Position numbers and translations under genes: made by a program. The notes beneath the pieces were generated by a model that was not told the DNA's origin, did not search any database, and saw only the letters and a list, made by a program, of their open reading frames with translations. 14,158 nucleotides of DNA from T1Sed10-7 sp041686695 (GTDB lineage Bacteria > Actinomycetota > Nitriliruptoria > Nitriliruptorales > Nitriliruptoraceae). The stretch spans positions 1-14,158 of the forward strand of contig JAWLDJ010000054.1 of the NCBI GenBank assembly GCA_041686695.1, in the 5' to 3' direction. Below, one piece after another: positions 1-6,888 of the stretch (within the stretch, counting starts at the first letter, position 1; every line of letters starts with the position of its first letter).

Positions 1-2184
1 CACCGCCTCCTCGTAGCCGCGCTCCACGACCGGCTCGACGACGTCGAAGGCCAACAGGCCCACGCCCCGCACCTCGAACTGCAGGTGCAGATCCGCCAGC
101 CGCTCCTCGATGCCACGGTCCCGGGCCTGCGCGGCGGCCACCAGCAACGAGCGCATCAGGGTGGGCATCAGCTTCGGGACCCTGGGTGCCCGCAGCCCCG
201 GCGTGAGTCGCCGGGTGAGCACGCCGCCGCCACGTACGTACAGGCCGTGGTCGCCCTTGGCCGTCGGGCCGAGGACCGGGGCGACGTCCGAGGCGATCAC
301 GGTGCCGCTCGGCGTCTCGCGGCGGGCCACGTCCACCGGCAGGTTGTTCATGACCCCACCGTCGACGTGGAGATCCTCCCCGAAGGCGACCGGCGGCATG
401 ACCCCCGGGATCGACAGGCTGGCCCGCATCGCACGTTGCAGGTCGCCGCGACGGTGCACCACCGTCGTCGATCGGGTCAGGTTCGTCGAGACGCACCGGT
501 AGGGCAGCCAGGTGTCCTCGATGTCGCGGTCACCGACCCCGCGCTCGATGGCCCGAGCGATGCGTTCCGCGGCGATCAGTCCGCTGACCGGGACCGTGTA
601 GTCCAGCACGCGACGGAACAGATCGGCGGTGCGGTCGACGAGCTCGTCGGCCGGGGTCTCCATGGCCACCAGGGCGCCGAGGGCGGCACCGACGCTGGCG
701 CCGGCGATCCCGTCGATCGGGATCCCGACCTCCGCCATCGCCCGGACCACCCCGAGATGCGCGAAGCCCTTCGCGCCGCCACCGCCGAACACCAGCCACA
801 CCGAGCGTCCGCTGACGTACCGAGCCAGGCGCTCGATGTCGCCGGTGTGGCCGTGGCGCACGTGCAGGTGCTCGTCGACGTCGCGGTGCGCCAGCCATGC
901 GGCGGTCCCGTGGGGCCGGTCCGCATCCGCGGGGTGCAGCAGCAGCAGGGTGAGCCGCTGGTGGGGCAGGTGACGCAGCGGGAGCAGCGCGCGCTCCGCA
1001 GGCGTCGGTTCCGGATCACCGGAGGTCTCGGCGACCAGCAGCACCTGATCGGCCCGGTCGATGCAGCGCTCCGACCAGGGGGTGCGGGTCGGGTCGGCCA
1101 GTAGCAGCAGCAGGTCGGTCTCGGCCTCCAGCTCGTCCAGCCACCGCTCGACCCTGAGCTCGGCGGCCTCCCCTCGGCCGGCCTGCGCCGCGCCGTCGAG
1201 GCCCACCCCCGCATCGACGTCCGAGGCCGACACGGTCCGCACGGAACCGGTGCGTGCCAGCTCCTCGGCGAGCGCGGTGACCAGCGGCCCGGTCTCGACC
1301 CCGGGTGCGACGGGGACGACCGCGATGGCTGCCTTCCCCAGCCGCGCGCGGGCGTACTCACGCCGCGTGTCCTCCTGGCGTGCGACCAGTCGGCGGACCA
1401 CGGCCAACATCGTGGCAGGGTGGTCGAGCAGCAACGCCTCGAAGCCCGAGCGTGGCAGGCGCGCCAGCAGGCTCCGGCGTGCGGCGACGACGGTGGCATC
1501 GCGTGGAGCATCGGCCAGCAGCGCGTGCTCTCCGACCAGTTCGCCGCTGCCGACCTCTCCGGCCGGCTCCACGATCGCCCCATCGCGGTCCTGCCTGAGG
1601 ACCCGTACCCGTCCGGAGATCACCAGGTAGGCGGCATCCGCATCCTCGCCCTCGGAGAACAGCACCTCCCCGGGAGCCAGGGTGACGAGGTCGGCGCGTT
1701 CGAGGCCGCCAGCCAGCTGCGCCACGTCGGCCTCCGGGAACAGCTCGGCGAGCTGCTGCCGCAGCCGCGTCGCCACCTGGCGATCGGAGGCGGTACGGGC
1801 CAGCTGCGCCCCGAGGGAGGGTTCCTGCTCCAGGAGGGTGACGAAGCGTTCGCCGTCGATCGCCACCACCTCGGCGTCCTCGAGGGCGCGCAGGGTCGCC
1901 GACCGTGTGCCGCCGGTCAGCACGGCGATCTCACCGATCACCGCGCCCGGACCGAGCCGCGCCAGCGCGGTGTCGTCGGGATCGCCCGGTTCGGCGATCG
2001 CGGCGAAGTGGCCCGACAGCACGACGTACAGCGCGTCGGCCACCTCGCCGGTCTCCACGAGGTGCTCGCCGCGGCCGATCCGCAGGACGCGGCTGGCCTC
2101 GGCCACCGTCGTCAGCACCGCCCCGTCCAACCCGCTGAACGGGGAGGTCGCCCCCAGTCGGTCCACGAGCCGATCCATCGCCAT
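1..2184 (-). CDS. Patatin-like phospholipase/esterase with two cyclic-nucleotide-binding domains (C-terminus off the left edge)
   Basis: The minus frame is open from 2184 to the left edge (728 codons, no stop), so the C-terminus is missing. Domain order: cNMP-binding domain 1 (about 15-125), cNMP-binding domain 2 (about 155-270), a linker of about 170 residues, then a patatin domain from about 463. Both cNMP domains keep the phosphate-binding cassette Glu and Arg (GEIAVL...TRSAT, E85/R94; GEHALL...PRDAT, E219/R228), so both may bind cAMP or cGMP. The patatin domain has the oxyanion loop GGGGAKG (467-473), the nucleophile motif GASVG (Ser497) and the DGG motif (Asp608), so the Ser-Asp dyad is intact. 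This is the neuropathy-target-esterase-like architecture; the family hydrolyses (lyso)phospholipids or other esters at membranes. No signal peptide is visible. ATG 2184 is preferred because GGAG lies 8 nt upstream; ATG 2205 and ATG 2178 are in frame. It is divergent from a probable cyclic-nucleotide phosphodiesterase gene. Confidence 0.93.
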   Translation of the reverse strand, partial: MAMDRLVDRLGATSPFSGLDGAVLTTVAEASRVLRIGRGEHLVETGEVADALYVVLSGHFAAIAEPGDPDDTALARLGPGAVIGEIAVLTGGTRSATLRALEDAEVVAIDGERFVTLLEQEPSLGAQLARTASDRQVATRLRQQLAELFPEADVAQLAGGLERADLVTLAPGEVLFSEGEDADAAYLVISGRVRVLRQDRDGAIVEPAGEVGSGELVGEHALLADAPRDATVVAARRSLLARLPRSGFEALLLDHPATMLAVVRRLVARQEDTRREYARARLGKAAIAVVPVAPGVETGPLVTALAEELARTGSVRTVSASDVDAGVGLDGAAQAGRGEAAELRVERWLDELEAETDLLLLLADPTRTPWSERCIDRADQVLLVAETSGDPEPTPAERALLPLRHLPHQRLTLLLLHPADADRPHGTAAWLAHRDVDEHLHVRHGHTGDIERLARYVSGRSVWLVFGGGGAKGFAHLGVVRAMAEVGIPIDGIAGASVGAALGALVAMETPADELVDRTADLFRRVLDYTVPVSGLIAAERIARAIERGVGDRDIEDTWLPYRCVSTNLTRSTTVVHRRGDLQRAMRASLSIPGVMPPVAFGEDLHVDGGVMNNLPVDVARRETPSGTVIASDVAPVLGPTAKGDHGLYVRGGGVLTRRLTPGLRAPRVPKLMPTLMRSLLVAAAQARDRGIEERLADLHLQFEVRGVGLLAFDVVEPVVERGYEEAV

Positions 2185-2217
2185 CCCCACCACTCCCGCC
2201 GCCATCCCCGCAGTACC

Positions 2218-2257
2218 GCACCGCCGCACCGCTGCACCGCCGCACTGCCGCACTGCC
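2218..2257. repeat. 8-bp tandem repeat, five units (consensus GCACYGCC)
   Basis: Five contiguous octamers: GCACCGCC, GCACCGCT, GCACCGCC, GCACTGCC, GCACTGCC. They fill the middle of the 2185-2394 spacer between the divergent patatin and metallo-hydrolase genes, close to the patatin start. I see no gene in this spacer. Confidence 0.85.
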
Positions 2258-2267
2258 CGCTCCCCTG

Positions 2268-2291
2268 GGGAACGATACTCCCATGGACGTC
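2268..2291 (+). promoter_or_regulatory. Possible ECF-sigma-type promoter (GGAAC-N16-GTC)
   Basis: GGAAC at 2268-2272 is followed 16 nt later by GTC at 2289-2291, the general shape of extracytoplasmic-function sigma promoters. It lies about 100 nt upstream of the GTG at 2395 and points toward the operon. Short motifs like this arise by chance in GC-rich DNA, so it is a weak candidate. Confidence 0.18.
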
Positions 2292-2349
2292 TCATGTGCG
2301 GACTCCGGCGGCTCCCCGTCCCTCCCCGCCACCGGGCCGCGGGTGTGAG

Positions 2350-2355
2350 TAGTCT
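2350..2355 (+). promoter_or_regulatory. Possible -10 hexamer (TAGTCT) of the metallo-hydrolase-rph-rdgB-ABC operon
   Basis: TAGTCT fits the TAnnnT pattern of actinobacterial -10 boxes and sits about 40 nt before the GTG start at 2395. No convincing -35 hexamer is seen 16-18 nt upstream. Confidence 0.28.
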
Positions 2356-2394
2356 GCGGCCCGGCCGTGTCGTGACGGCAGGGGAGCGGGTGCG

Positions 2395-3162
2395 GTGACG
2401 GTGGATCTGACGGTGTACGGCTGTGCCGGCTCCCACACGGGGTTCGGGCGCATGTGCTCGGGTTACCTGGTCGAGGCGGCGGGCAGGAAGATCCTCCTCG
2501 ACGCCGGCAACGGCTCGACCGGCAACCTCCAGCGCGAGCACCGGCTCGGCGATCTCGATGCCATCGTCATCAGCCACCGGCACGTCGACCACTGCATCGA
2601 CCTGATCGGCTGCTACTACAACCTGCGCTTCGACCCGGACCACCGCGGACGGATGCCGTTGTACGCCGCCGCCGAGGTGCACGACCTGCTGACCGGTCTG
2701 CTCTCAGGCGATGCCCCGATGTCCTTCGACGACCTCTTCGCCCACCAGGAGGTCGGCCACGGCGACCACATCCAGATCGGGGAGGTGTCGCTCAGCTTCG
2801 CGCGGAGCCTGCACCCGGTCCCCACGGTCTCCACCCGCATCGAGGTGGAGGGGACCACCCTGGTCTACTCGGGGGACTCGGCGGGTGGTCCGGAGCTGGT
2901 GGAGATCGCCCGGGGCGCGGACCTGCTGCTGTGCGAGGCCACCTGGACCGGGGATGCCGCCGACTACCCGCCGGACATCCACCTCACCGCGAGCGATGCG
3001 GCGAAGGTGGCCAACGAGGCGGGGGTCGCGCGCCTGGTCCTGACCCACCTCGCCGGAGCGACCGACCGGGAACGGGCGATGGCCGAGGCCGCCGCCATCT
3101 TCGAGGGCACCGTCGAGCTGGCCGACGACCTCGTCCGGTACCGGGTGGAGGCGCAGGGGTAG
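2395..3162 (+). CDS. Metallo-beta-lactamase-fold hydrolase, Rv1339-like cyclic-nucleotide phosphodiesterase
   Basis: 255 aa. It carries the dinuclear-metal motif SHRHVDH (His61, His63, Asp65, His66), a further metal-ligand candidate His140 (SLHPVPT), YSGDS (Asp161), CEATW (180-184), IHLTASDA (His196) and VLTHL (His218). This is the tRNase Z/phosphodiesterase branch of the fold. The GTG start has GGGGAG 8 nt upstream. The next two genes are rph and rdgB, the same order as Rv1339-rphA-Rv1341 in M. tuberculosis, where Rv1339 is reported to hydrolyse cyclic nucleotides. Homology plus synteny make cAMP phosphodiesterase the best inference. A tRNase Z-like or other phosphodiester role is the alternative. 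No signal peptide or membrane segment, so probably cytoplasmic. Confidence 0.88.
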   Translation: MTVDLTVYGCAGSHTGFGRMCSGYLVEAAGRKILLDAGNGSTGNLQREHRLGDLDAIVISHRHVDHCIDLIGCYYNLRFDPDHRGRMPLYAAAEVHDLLTGLLSGDAPMSFDDLFAHQEVGHGDHIQIGEVSLSFARSLHPVPTVSTRIEVEGTTLVYSGDSAGGPELVEIARGADLLLCEATWTGDAADYPPDIHLTASDAAKVANEAGVARLVLTHLAGATDRERAMAEAAAIFEGTVELADDLVRYRVEAQG

Positions 3163-3171
3163 GGTCGTGAT

Positions 3172-3219
3172 CCCGAACTCCCGAGCTTCCGAGCTCCCGA
3201 GCTCCCGACCTCCCGCTCG
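3172..3219. repeat. 8-bp tandem repeat, six units (consensus CCCGAGCT)
   Basis: Contiguous octamers: CCCGAACT, CCCGAGCT, TCCGAGCT, CCCGAGCT, CCCGACCT and a degenerate CCCGCTCG. They occupy most of the 73-bp gap between the metallo-hydrolase stop and the rph start, within the presumed transcript. The units create self-complementary GAGCTC sites at 3191-3196 and 3199-3204. Confidence 0.88.
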
Positions 3220-3224
3220 CCCCC

Positions 3225-3228
3225 GAGG
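3225..3228 (+). promoter_or_regulatory. Ribosome-binding site that decides the rph start
   Basis: GAGG lies 7 nt before ATG 3236. The frame is also open from a GTG at 3167, but that start would add 23 residues encoded by the octamer array, and none of them resemble RNase PH. Confidence 0.6.
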
Positions 3229-3235
3229 TGCTGCC

Positions 3236-3985
3236 ATGCCCCGCGCCGATGGCCGTCGACCCGACGAGCTGCGTGCCGTCACGATCCTGCCCGACGCGCA
3301 GCGGCATCCCGCTGGCTCCGCGCTGATCCGTTTCGGCGGCACCCACGTGCTCTGCGCCGCCTCGGTGGAGGAGGGCTCCCCGCCCTTCCGCGGCGGTGGC
3401 GGGTGGGTCACCGCCGAGTACGCGATGCTGCCCGGCGCCACCGACCGTCGGGCCCGCCGGGACCGTTCCGGCCCGTCGGGCCGCGCCAAGGAGATCGAGC
3501 GGCTGATCGGCCGGTCCCTGCGAGCGGTGGTCGACCTCGACGCCATGGCCGAGCTCACCGTCACCGTCGACTGTGACGTGCTCGAGGCCGACGGGGGGAC
3601 GCGCACCGCCGCGGTCACCGGCGGCTGGGTCGCCCTGGCACGCGCACTGGCGGCCAGCGGCCAGTCGCACGCGCTGACCGGGCAGGTCGCTGCCATCTCC
3701 GTCGGGGTGATCGACGGTGAGCCTCGGCTGGACCTGCCCTACGAGGAGGACGTGCGTGCCGAGGTGGACATGAACGTCGTGGCCACGGCCGATGGCCGCC
3801 TGGTCGAGGTGCAGGGCACCGCCGAGGGTGCGCCCTTCGACCGAGCGGCCCTGGACCGGTTGCTCGACCTGGCGCTCGCCGGGTGCGAGGACCTCTTCGC
3901 CCGCCAGCGGGCCGCGGTGGCCGTCGTGGCCGACCCCGCGACCGCCGCCACGTCGGAGGGCCTCGGCGCCGTGATGCCGCAGTGA
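3236..3985 (+). CDS. rph: Ribonuclease PH
   Basis: 249 aa, normal for the family. It is a phosphorolytic 3'-5' exoribonuclease that trims tRNA 3' ends, using phosphate and releasing nucleoside diphosphates; the family works as a ring-shaped hexamer. Family landmarks are all present: RADGRRPDELRAVTI at the N-terminus, VLCAASVEE (38-46), RRARRDRSGPSGR with EIERLIGRSLRAVVD (71-100), DCDVLEADGGTRTAA (112-126) and DLPYEEDVRAEVDMNVV (166-182), which holds the catalytic/metal Asp172 and Asp178. The start is ATG 3236, supported by a GAGG site and by the position of the family N-terminus. The TGA stop overlaps the GTG of rdgB, so the two are probably translationally coupled. Confidence 0.97.
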   Translation: MPRADGRRPDELRAVTILPDAQRHPAGSALIRFGGTHVLCAASVEEGSPPFRGGGGWVTAEYAMLPGATDRRARRDRSGPSGRAKEIERLIGRSLRAVVDLDAMAELTVTVDCDVLEADGGTRTAAVTGGWVALARALAASGQSHALTGQVAAISVGVIDGEPRLDLPYEEDVRAEVDMNVVATADGRLVEVQGTAEGAPFDRAALDRLLDLALAGCEDLFARQRAAVAVVADPATAATSEGLGAVMPQ

Positions 3986-4614
3986 GCGCAGCGCCACGGG
4001 TCGTGGTCGCCACCGGCAACGCCCACAAGCTGGCCGAGATCCAGGCGATCCTCGCCACCCACGACATCGACGTGGCCCTGGTGCCGATGACCGAGCTCGG
4101 GGTCCCGTCCCCACCCGAGGACGGGGACACCTTCGAAGCCAACGCCCTCATCAAGGCTCGGGCGTGTACCGCGGCCACCGGCCTCGTCGCGTTGGCGGAC
4201 GACTCCGGCCTGGTGGTCGATGCCCTGGACGGCGCTCCCGGGGTCTACAGCGCCCGCTACGCCGGGCCGGAGGCCGACGACGAGGCCAACAACGCCAAGC
4301 TCCTCGCGGCACTCGCCGATGTGCCACCGGACGAGCGCAGCGCCCGGTTCGTCTGCGCAGCCGCGGCGGTCCTGCCCGACGGCCGGGAGGTGGTCGTGCG
4401 AGGCGAGATGCCCGGGCAGGTCGTCGATCCGCCCCGGGGCGGGCACGGGTTCGGCTACGACCCGCTGTTCGTGGCCGACGCCATCAGCGACGATCGCACC
4501 AACGGCGAGCTCACGCCGCCGGAGAAGGACGCGATCAGCCACCGTGGCGCGGCCTTCCGCGAACTGGCGGACCGGCTGCCGAGCCTGCTGGCGGGCGCAC
4601 CGGAGGGGCAGTGA
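3982..4614 (+). CDS. rdgB: XTP/dITP diphosphatase (non-canonical purine NTP pyrophosphatase, RdgB/HAM1 family)
   Basis: 210 aa. It hydrolyses ITP, dITP and XTP to monophosphate and pyrophosphate, keeping deaminated purines out of DNA and RNA. Visible motifs: substrate-binding TGNAHKLAEI (11-20), TFEANALIKA (50-59), catalytic ADDSGL (72-77, Asp74 in the place of E. coli Asp69), GVYSARYAG (87-95), base-recognition GFGYDPLF (156-163) and SHRGAAF (186-192). The GTG start at 3982 overlaps the rph stop; the frame is open further upstream, but the family N-terminus begins directly after this GTG. The stop overlaps the GTG of the ABC gene in the same way. Confidence 0.97.
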   Translation: MSAAPRVVVATGNAHKLAEIQAILATHDIDVALVPMTELGVPSPPEDGDTFEANALIKARACTAATGLVALADDSGLVVDALDGAPGVYSARYAGPEADDEANNAKLLAALADVPPDERSARFVCAAAAVLPDGREVVVRGEMPGQVVDPPRGGHGFGYDPLFVADAISDDRTNGELTPPEKDAISHRGAAFRELADRLPSLLAGAPEGQ

Positions 4615-6404
4615 GCCCACCGGACGGCGAGGTGGCGCCGATCGTACGGTTGTGGCACTACGCCCGGGGTCATCGCCGGCAGGTGATCGGCGCCACGATC
4701 GCCTCGATCGTCAACACCGCCGCCGACATCGCACCGCCGTTCCTGATCGGCATCGCCGTCGACATCGTCGTGGTCGGCGAGGACTCCCTGGTCGCGCGCA
4801 CGACGGGGGTGAGCGACCCCCGGACGCAGCTGCTGGTGCTCGCGGGCCTCACGGTCGTGGTGTGGCTGCTCGAGTCCGCCTCGGAGTACGTCGCCGACGT
4901 GCTGTGGCGCAACCTGGCCCAGACGATCCAGCACGAGGCCCGTCTCGATGCCTACGCCAACGTGCAGGCGCTCGATCTCGCCGCCTTCGAGGACCGCTCC
5001 ACCGGTGGGCTGCTGGCGGTGCTCAACGACGACGTGAACCAGCTCGAGCGGTTCCTCGACAGCGGCGCCCAGGAGCTCTTGCACGTCGCCACCTCGGTGC
5101 TGTTGATCGGGGTGACCTACCTGGTGCTCTCGCCGCTGGTCGGCGTGCTGGCGTTCCTGCCGATGCCGGTGATCCTGTGGGGGACGCTGCGTTTCCAGCG
5201 GCGGCTCGAGCCCCGCTACACGCTGGTCCGCGAGCGGGTCGGGGAGCTCAACGGCACGCTCGCCAACAACCTCGGCGGCCTGGCGACGATCAAGGCCTTC
5301 GGGGCCGAACAGCGGGAGCTCGCGCGGGTCGCGGCCGACTCCGAGGCCTACCGGCAGGCCAACCGCGAGGCGATCCGGCTCTCGAGCGCCTTCGTGCCGC
5401 TGATCCGGTTGGCGATCCTGGCCGGGTTCACCGCGATCCTGATCATCGGTGGCCTGCAGGCTCTGGACGGACAGATCGCGGCCGGGACGTTCAGCGTGCT
5501 GGTGTTCATCGTGCAGCGCCTGCTGTGGCCACTGACCCGGCTCGGGGAGACCTTCGACCAGTACCAGCGGGCGATGGCCTCCACCCGCCGGATCCTGGAC
5601 CTGATCGGTGAGCCCGTCGGGCTGATCGACGGCACCCGGGCGCTGCCGGCGCCGCGTGGCGAGCTGGCGCTGGAGCAGGTGCGCTTCGCCTACCGCGCCG
5701 GTGGCGAGGTCCTGCGCGGCGTCGACCTGTACGTCCCGGCCGGCCAGACCCACGCGGTGGTCGGTTCCACGGGTGCGGGCAAGTCGACGCTGGTCAAGCT
5801 GTTGTTGCGCCTGGAGGACGTCACCGCCGGGGTGGTGCGCCTCGACGGCCACGACGTCCGCGAGCTCCGCCAGCACGAGTTGCGCGCCGCGTTCGCCCTG
5901 GTGAGCCAGGACGTGTTCCTCTTCCACGGCACCGTGCGCGAGAACCTGGTCTACGGGCGTCCCGACGCCACCGAGGAGCAGGTCGTTGCCGCCGCTCGCC
6001 TGGCCGAGGCGCACGACTTCATCACCGACCTGCCCGAGGGCTACGACACGATCGTCGGCGAGCGGGGCCAGAAGCTGTCCGGGGGACAACGCCAGCGCCT
6101 GTCCATCGCCCGGGCGCTGCTGCGCGATCCCGCGGTGCTGGTGCTCGACGAGGCCACCTCGGCGGTGGACAACGAGACGGAGGCGGCGATCCAGCGGTCC
6201 CTGTCGCGGGTGACCCACACGCGCACCACGCTGGTCATCGCCCACCGGCTGTCCACGGTGCGTCACGCCGACCGGATCCACGTGCTGGAGGCCGGGGTGA
6301 TCGTCGAGGCCGGGACCCACGAGGAGCTGCTCGAGCTCGACGGGCGCTACGCCGCGCTGTGGCGGGTGCAGACCGGCGAGGTGGAGCTCACGCCGGGCGG
6401 ATGA
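4611..6404 (+). CDS. ABC exporter, fused membrane and ATP-binding domains
   Basis: 597 aa half-transporter that should work as a dimer in the cytoplasmic membrane. An exporter-type transmembrane domain (about residues 15-300, with clear hydrophobic stretches near 25-50, 70-90, 140-185 and 260-305) precedes one nucleotide-binding domain. The latter has Walker A GSTGAGKST (385-393), a Q-loop in LVSQDVFLFHG, signature LSGGQ (489-493), Walker B VLVLDE (Asp513, catalytic Glu514), D-loop SAVD and H-loop His545. The NBD therefore looks fully active. The substrate is unknown; relatives include multidrug and lipid exporters. The GTG at 4611 overlaps the rdgB stop and follows GGAGGGG closely, suggesting coupled translation. 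The last 17 bp overlap the convergent flavoprotein gene. Confidence 0.93.
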   Translation: MSPPDGEVAPIVRLWHYARGHRRQVIGATIASIVNTAADIAPPFLIGIAVDIVVVGEDSLVARTTGVSDPRTQLLVLAGLTVVVWLLESASEYVADVLWRNLAQTIQHEARLDAYANVQALDLAAFEDRSTGGLLAVLNDDVNQLERFLDSGAQELLHVATSVLLIGVTYLVLSPLVGVLAFLPMPVILWGTLRFQRRLEPRYTLVRERVGELNGTLANNLGGLATIKAFGAEQRELARVAADSEAYRQANREAIRLSSAFVPLIRLAILAGFTAILIIGGLQALDGQIAAGTFSVLVFIVQRLLWPLTRLGETFDQYQRAMASTRRILDLIGEPVGLIDGTRALPAPRGELALEQVRFAYRAGGEVLRGVDLYVPAGQTHAVVGSTGAGKSTLVKLLLRLEDVTAGVVRLDGHDVRELRQHELRAAFALVSQDVFLFHGTVRENLVYGRPDATEEQVVAAARLAEAHDFITDLPEGYDTIVGERGQKLSGGQRQRLSIARALLRDPAVLVLDEATSAVDNETEAAIQRSLSRVTHTRTTLVIAHRLSTVRHADRIHVLEAGVIVEAGTHEELLELDGRYAALWRVQTGEVELTPGG

Positions 6405-6810
6405 TGCGTCGCCCCTCGAGGTCCTGCACGTCCACGCGGATCCAGAACGAGCGGTTGTCCGGCAGCGCCCAGGGCTCGAAGGGCTGAGCCAGCAGGGCCT
6501 CGATCTCCGCCTCCTCGAGCACGATGGAGGCACGTCCCTTGGCCACGACCGACCAGCCGATCCGCTGCTGCTCGTCGCCCTCGTCCGCTTCGATGACCAC
6601 GATGTTCCCGGCGGCCGCCGACCCGAGCTTCGAACCGGGCGCGGTCCGGAAGTAGATCGCGCCCTCGTACAACAGGTGGTTGACGGGCAGGACCATCGGT
6701 TCCCCGTCGACCACGAACCCGATGCGCACGTAGGGGGTCCGCTCGAGGTGCTCGATGCACGCGTCACGTTCCATCGCGAGCAGGTCCCCCGGTCGCGGTG
6801 GCCTCGGCAC
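6388..6810 (-). CDS. Pyridoxamine 5'-phosphate oxidase-fold flavoprotein
   Basis: 140 aa, typical of the small single-domain PPOX-like (split-barrel) proteins of actinobacteria that bind FMN or F420. Recognisable stretches are the HLERTPYVRIGFVVDGEPMVLPVNH region (about 21-45), FRTAPGSKL (54-62), which likely contacts the cofactor phosphate, and IGWSVVAKGRA (83-93). The substrate is unknown; the family includes reductases of varied compounds and uncharacterised members, so a vitamin B6 role should not be assumed. The start is GTG 6810, with AGGGA 5 nt upstream; an in-frame ATG at 6774 (residue 13) is possible. It is monocistronic and tail-to-tail with the ABC gene, sharing 17 bp, so no separate terminator fits between them. 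Confidence 0.83.
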   Translation of the reverse strand: MPRPPRPGDLLAMERDACIEHLERTPYVRIGFVVDGEPMVLPVNHLLYEGAIYFRTAPGSKLGSAAAGNIVVIEADEGDEQQRIGWSVVAKGRASIVLEEAEIEALLAQPFEPWALPDNRSFWIRVDVQDLEGRRIIRPA

Positions 6811-6835
6811 GTGGGTCCCTCTCGTCAGCGCCAGC

Positions 6836-6841
6836 AGCCTA
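6836..6841 (-). promoter_or_regulatory. Possible -10 hexamer (TAGGCT) of the flavoprotein gene
   Basis: On the minus strand TAGGCT fits the TAnnnT pattern and lies 25 nt before GTG 6810. No clear -35 element is seen. Confidence 0.27.
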
Positions 6842-6855
6842 ATGGACCCGATCGG

Positions 6856-6886
6856 CGGTCGCGCCGGCCGCTCGGACCGGCGACCG
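6856..6886 (-). terminator. Hairpin just after the SDR gene, candidate terminator
   Basis: CGGTCG (6856-6861) pairs with CGACCG (6881-6886), and CCGG (6864-6867) with CCGG (6877-6880), leaving a 2-nt bulge and a 9-nt loop. It begins 3 nt beyond the SDR stop codon. There is no T-tract. Confidence 0.45.
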
Positions 6887-6888
6887 CG

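Noticed and set aside
3167..3235. N-terminal extension of RNase PH from the GTG at 3167
   Set aside because: The 23 added residues are encoded by the octamer array. There is no resemblance to RNase PH, and ATG 3236 has a ribosome-binding site and the family N-terminus.
4455..6767. Minus-strand open frame of 770 codons opposite the ABC exporter gene
   Set aside because: It is antisense to a complete ABC transporter and overlaps the flavoprotein gene in another frame. The composition is low-complexity and no motif is recognisable.
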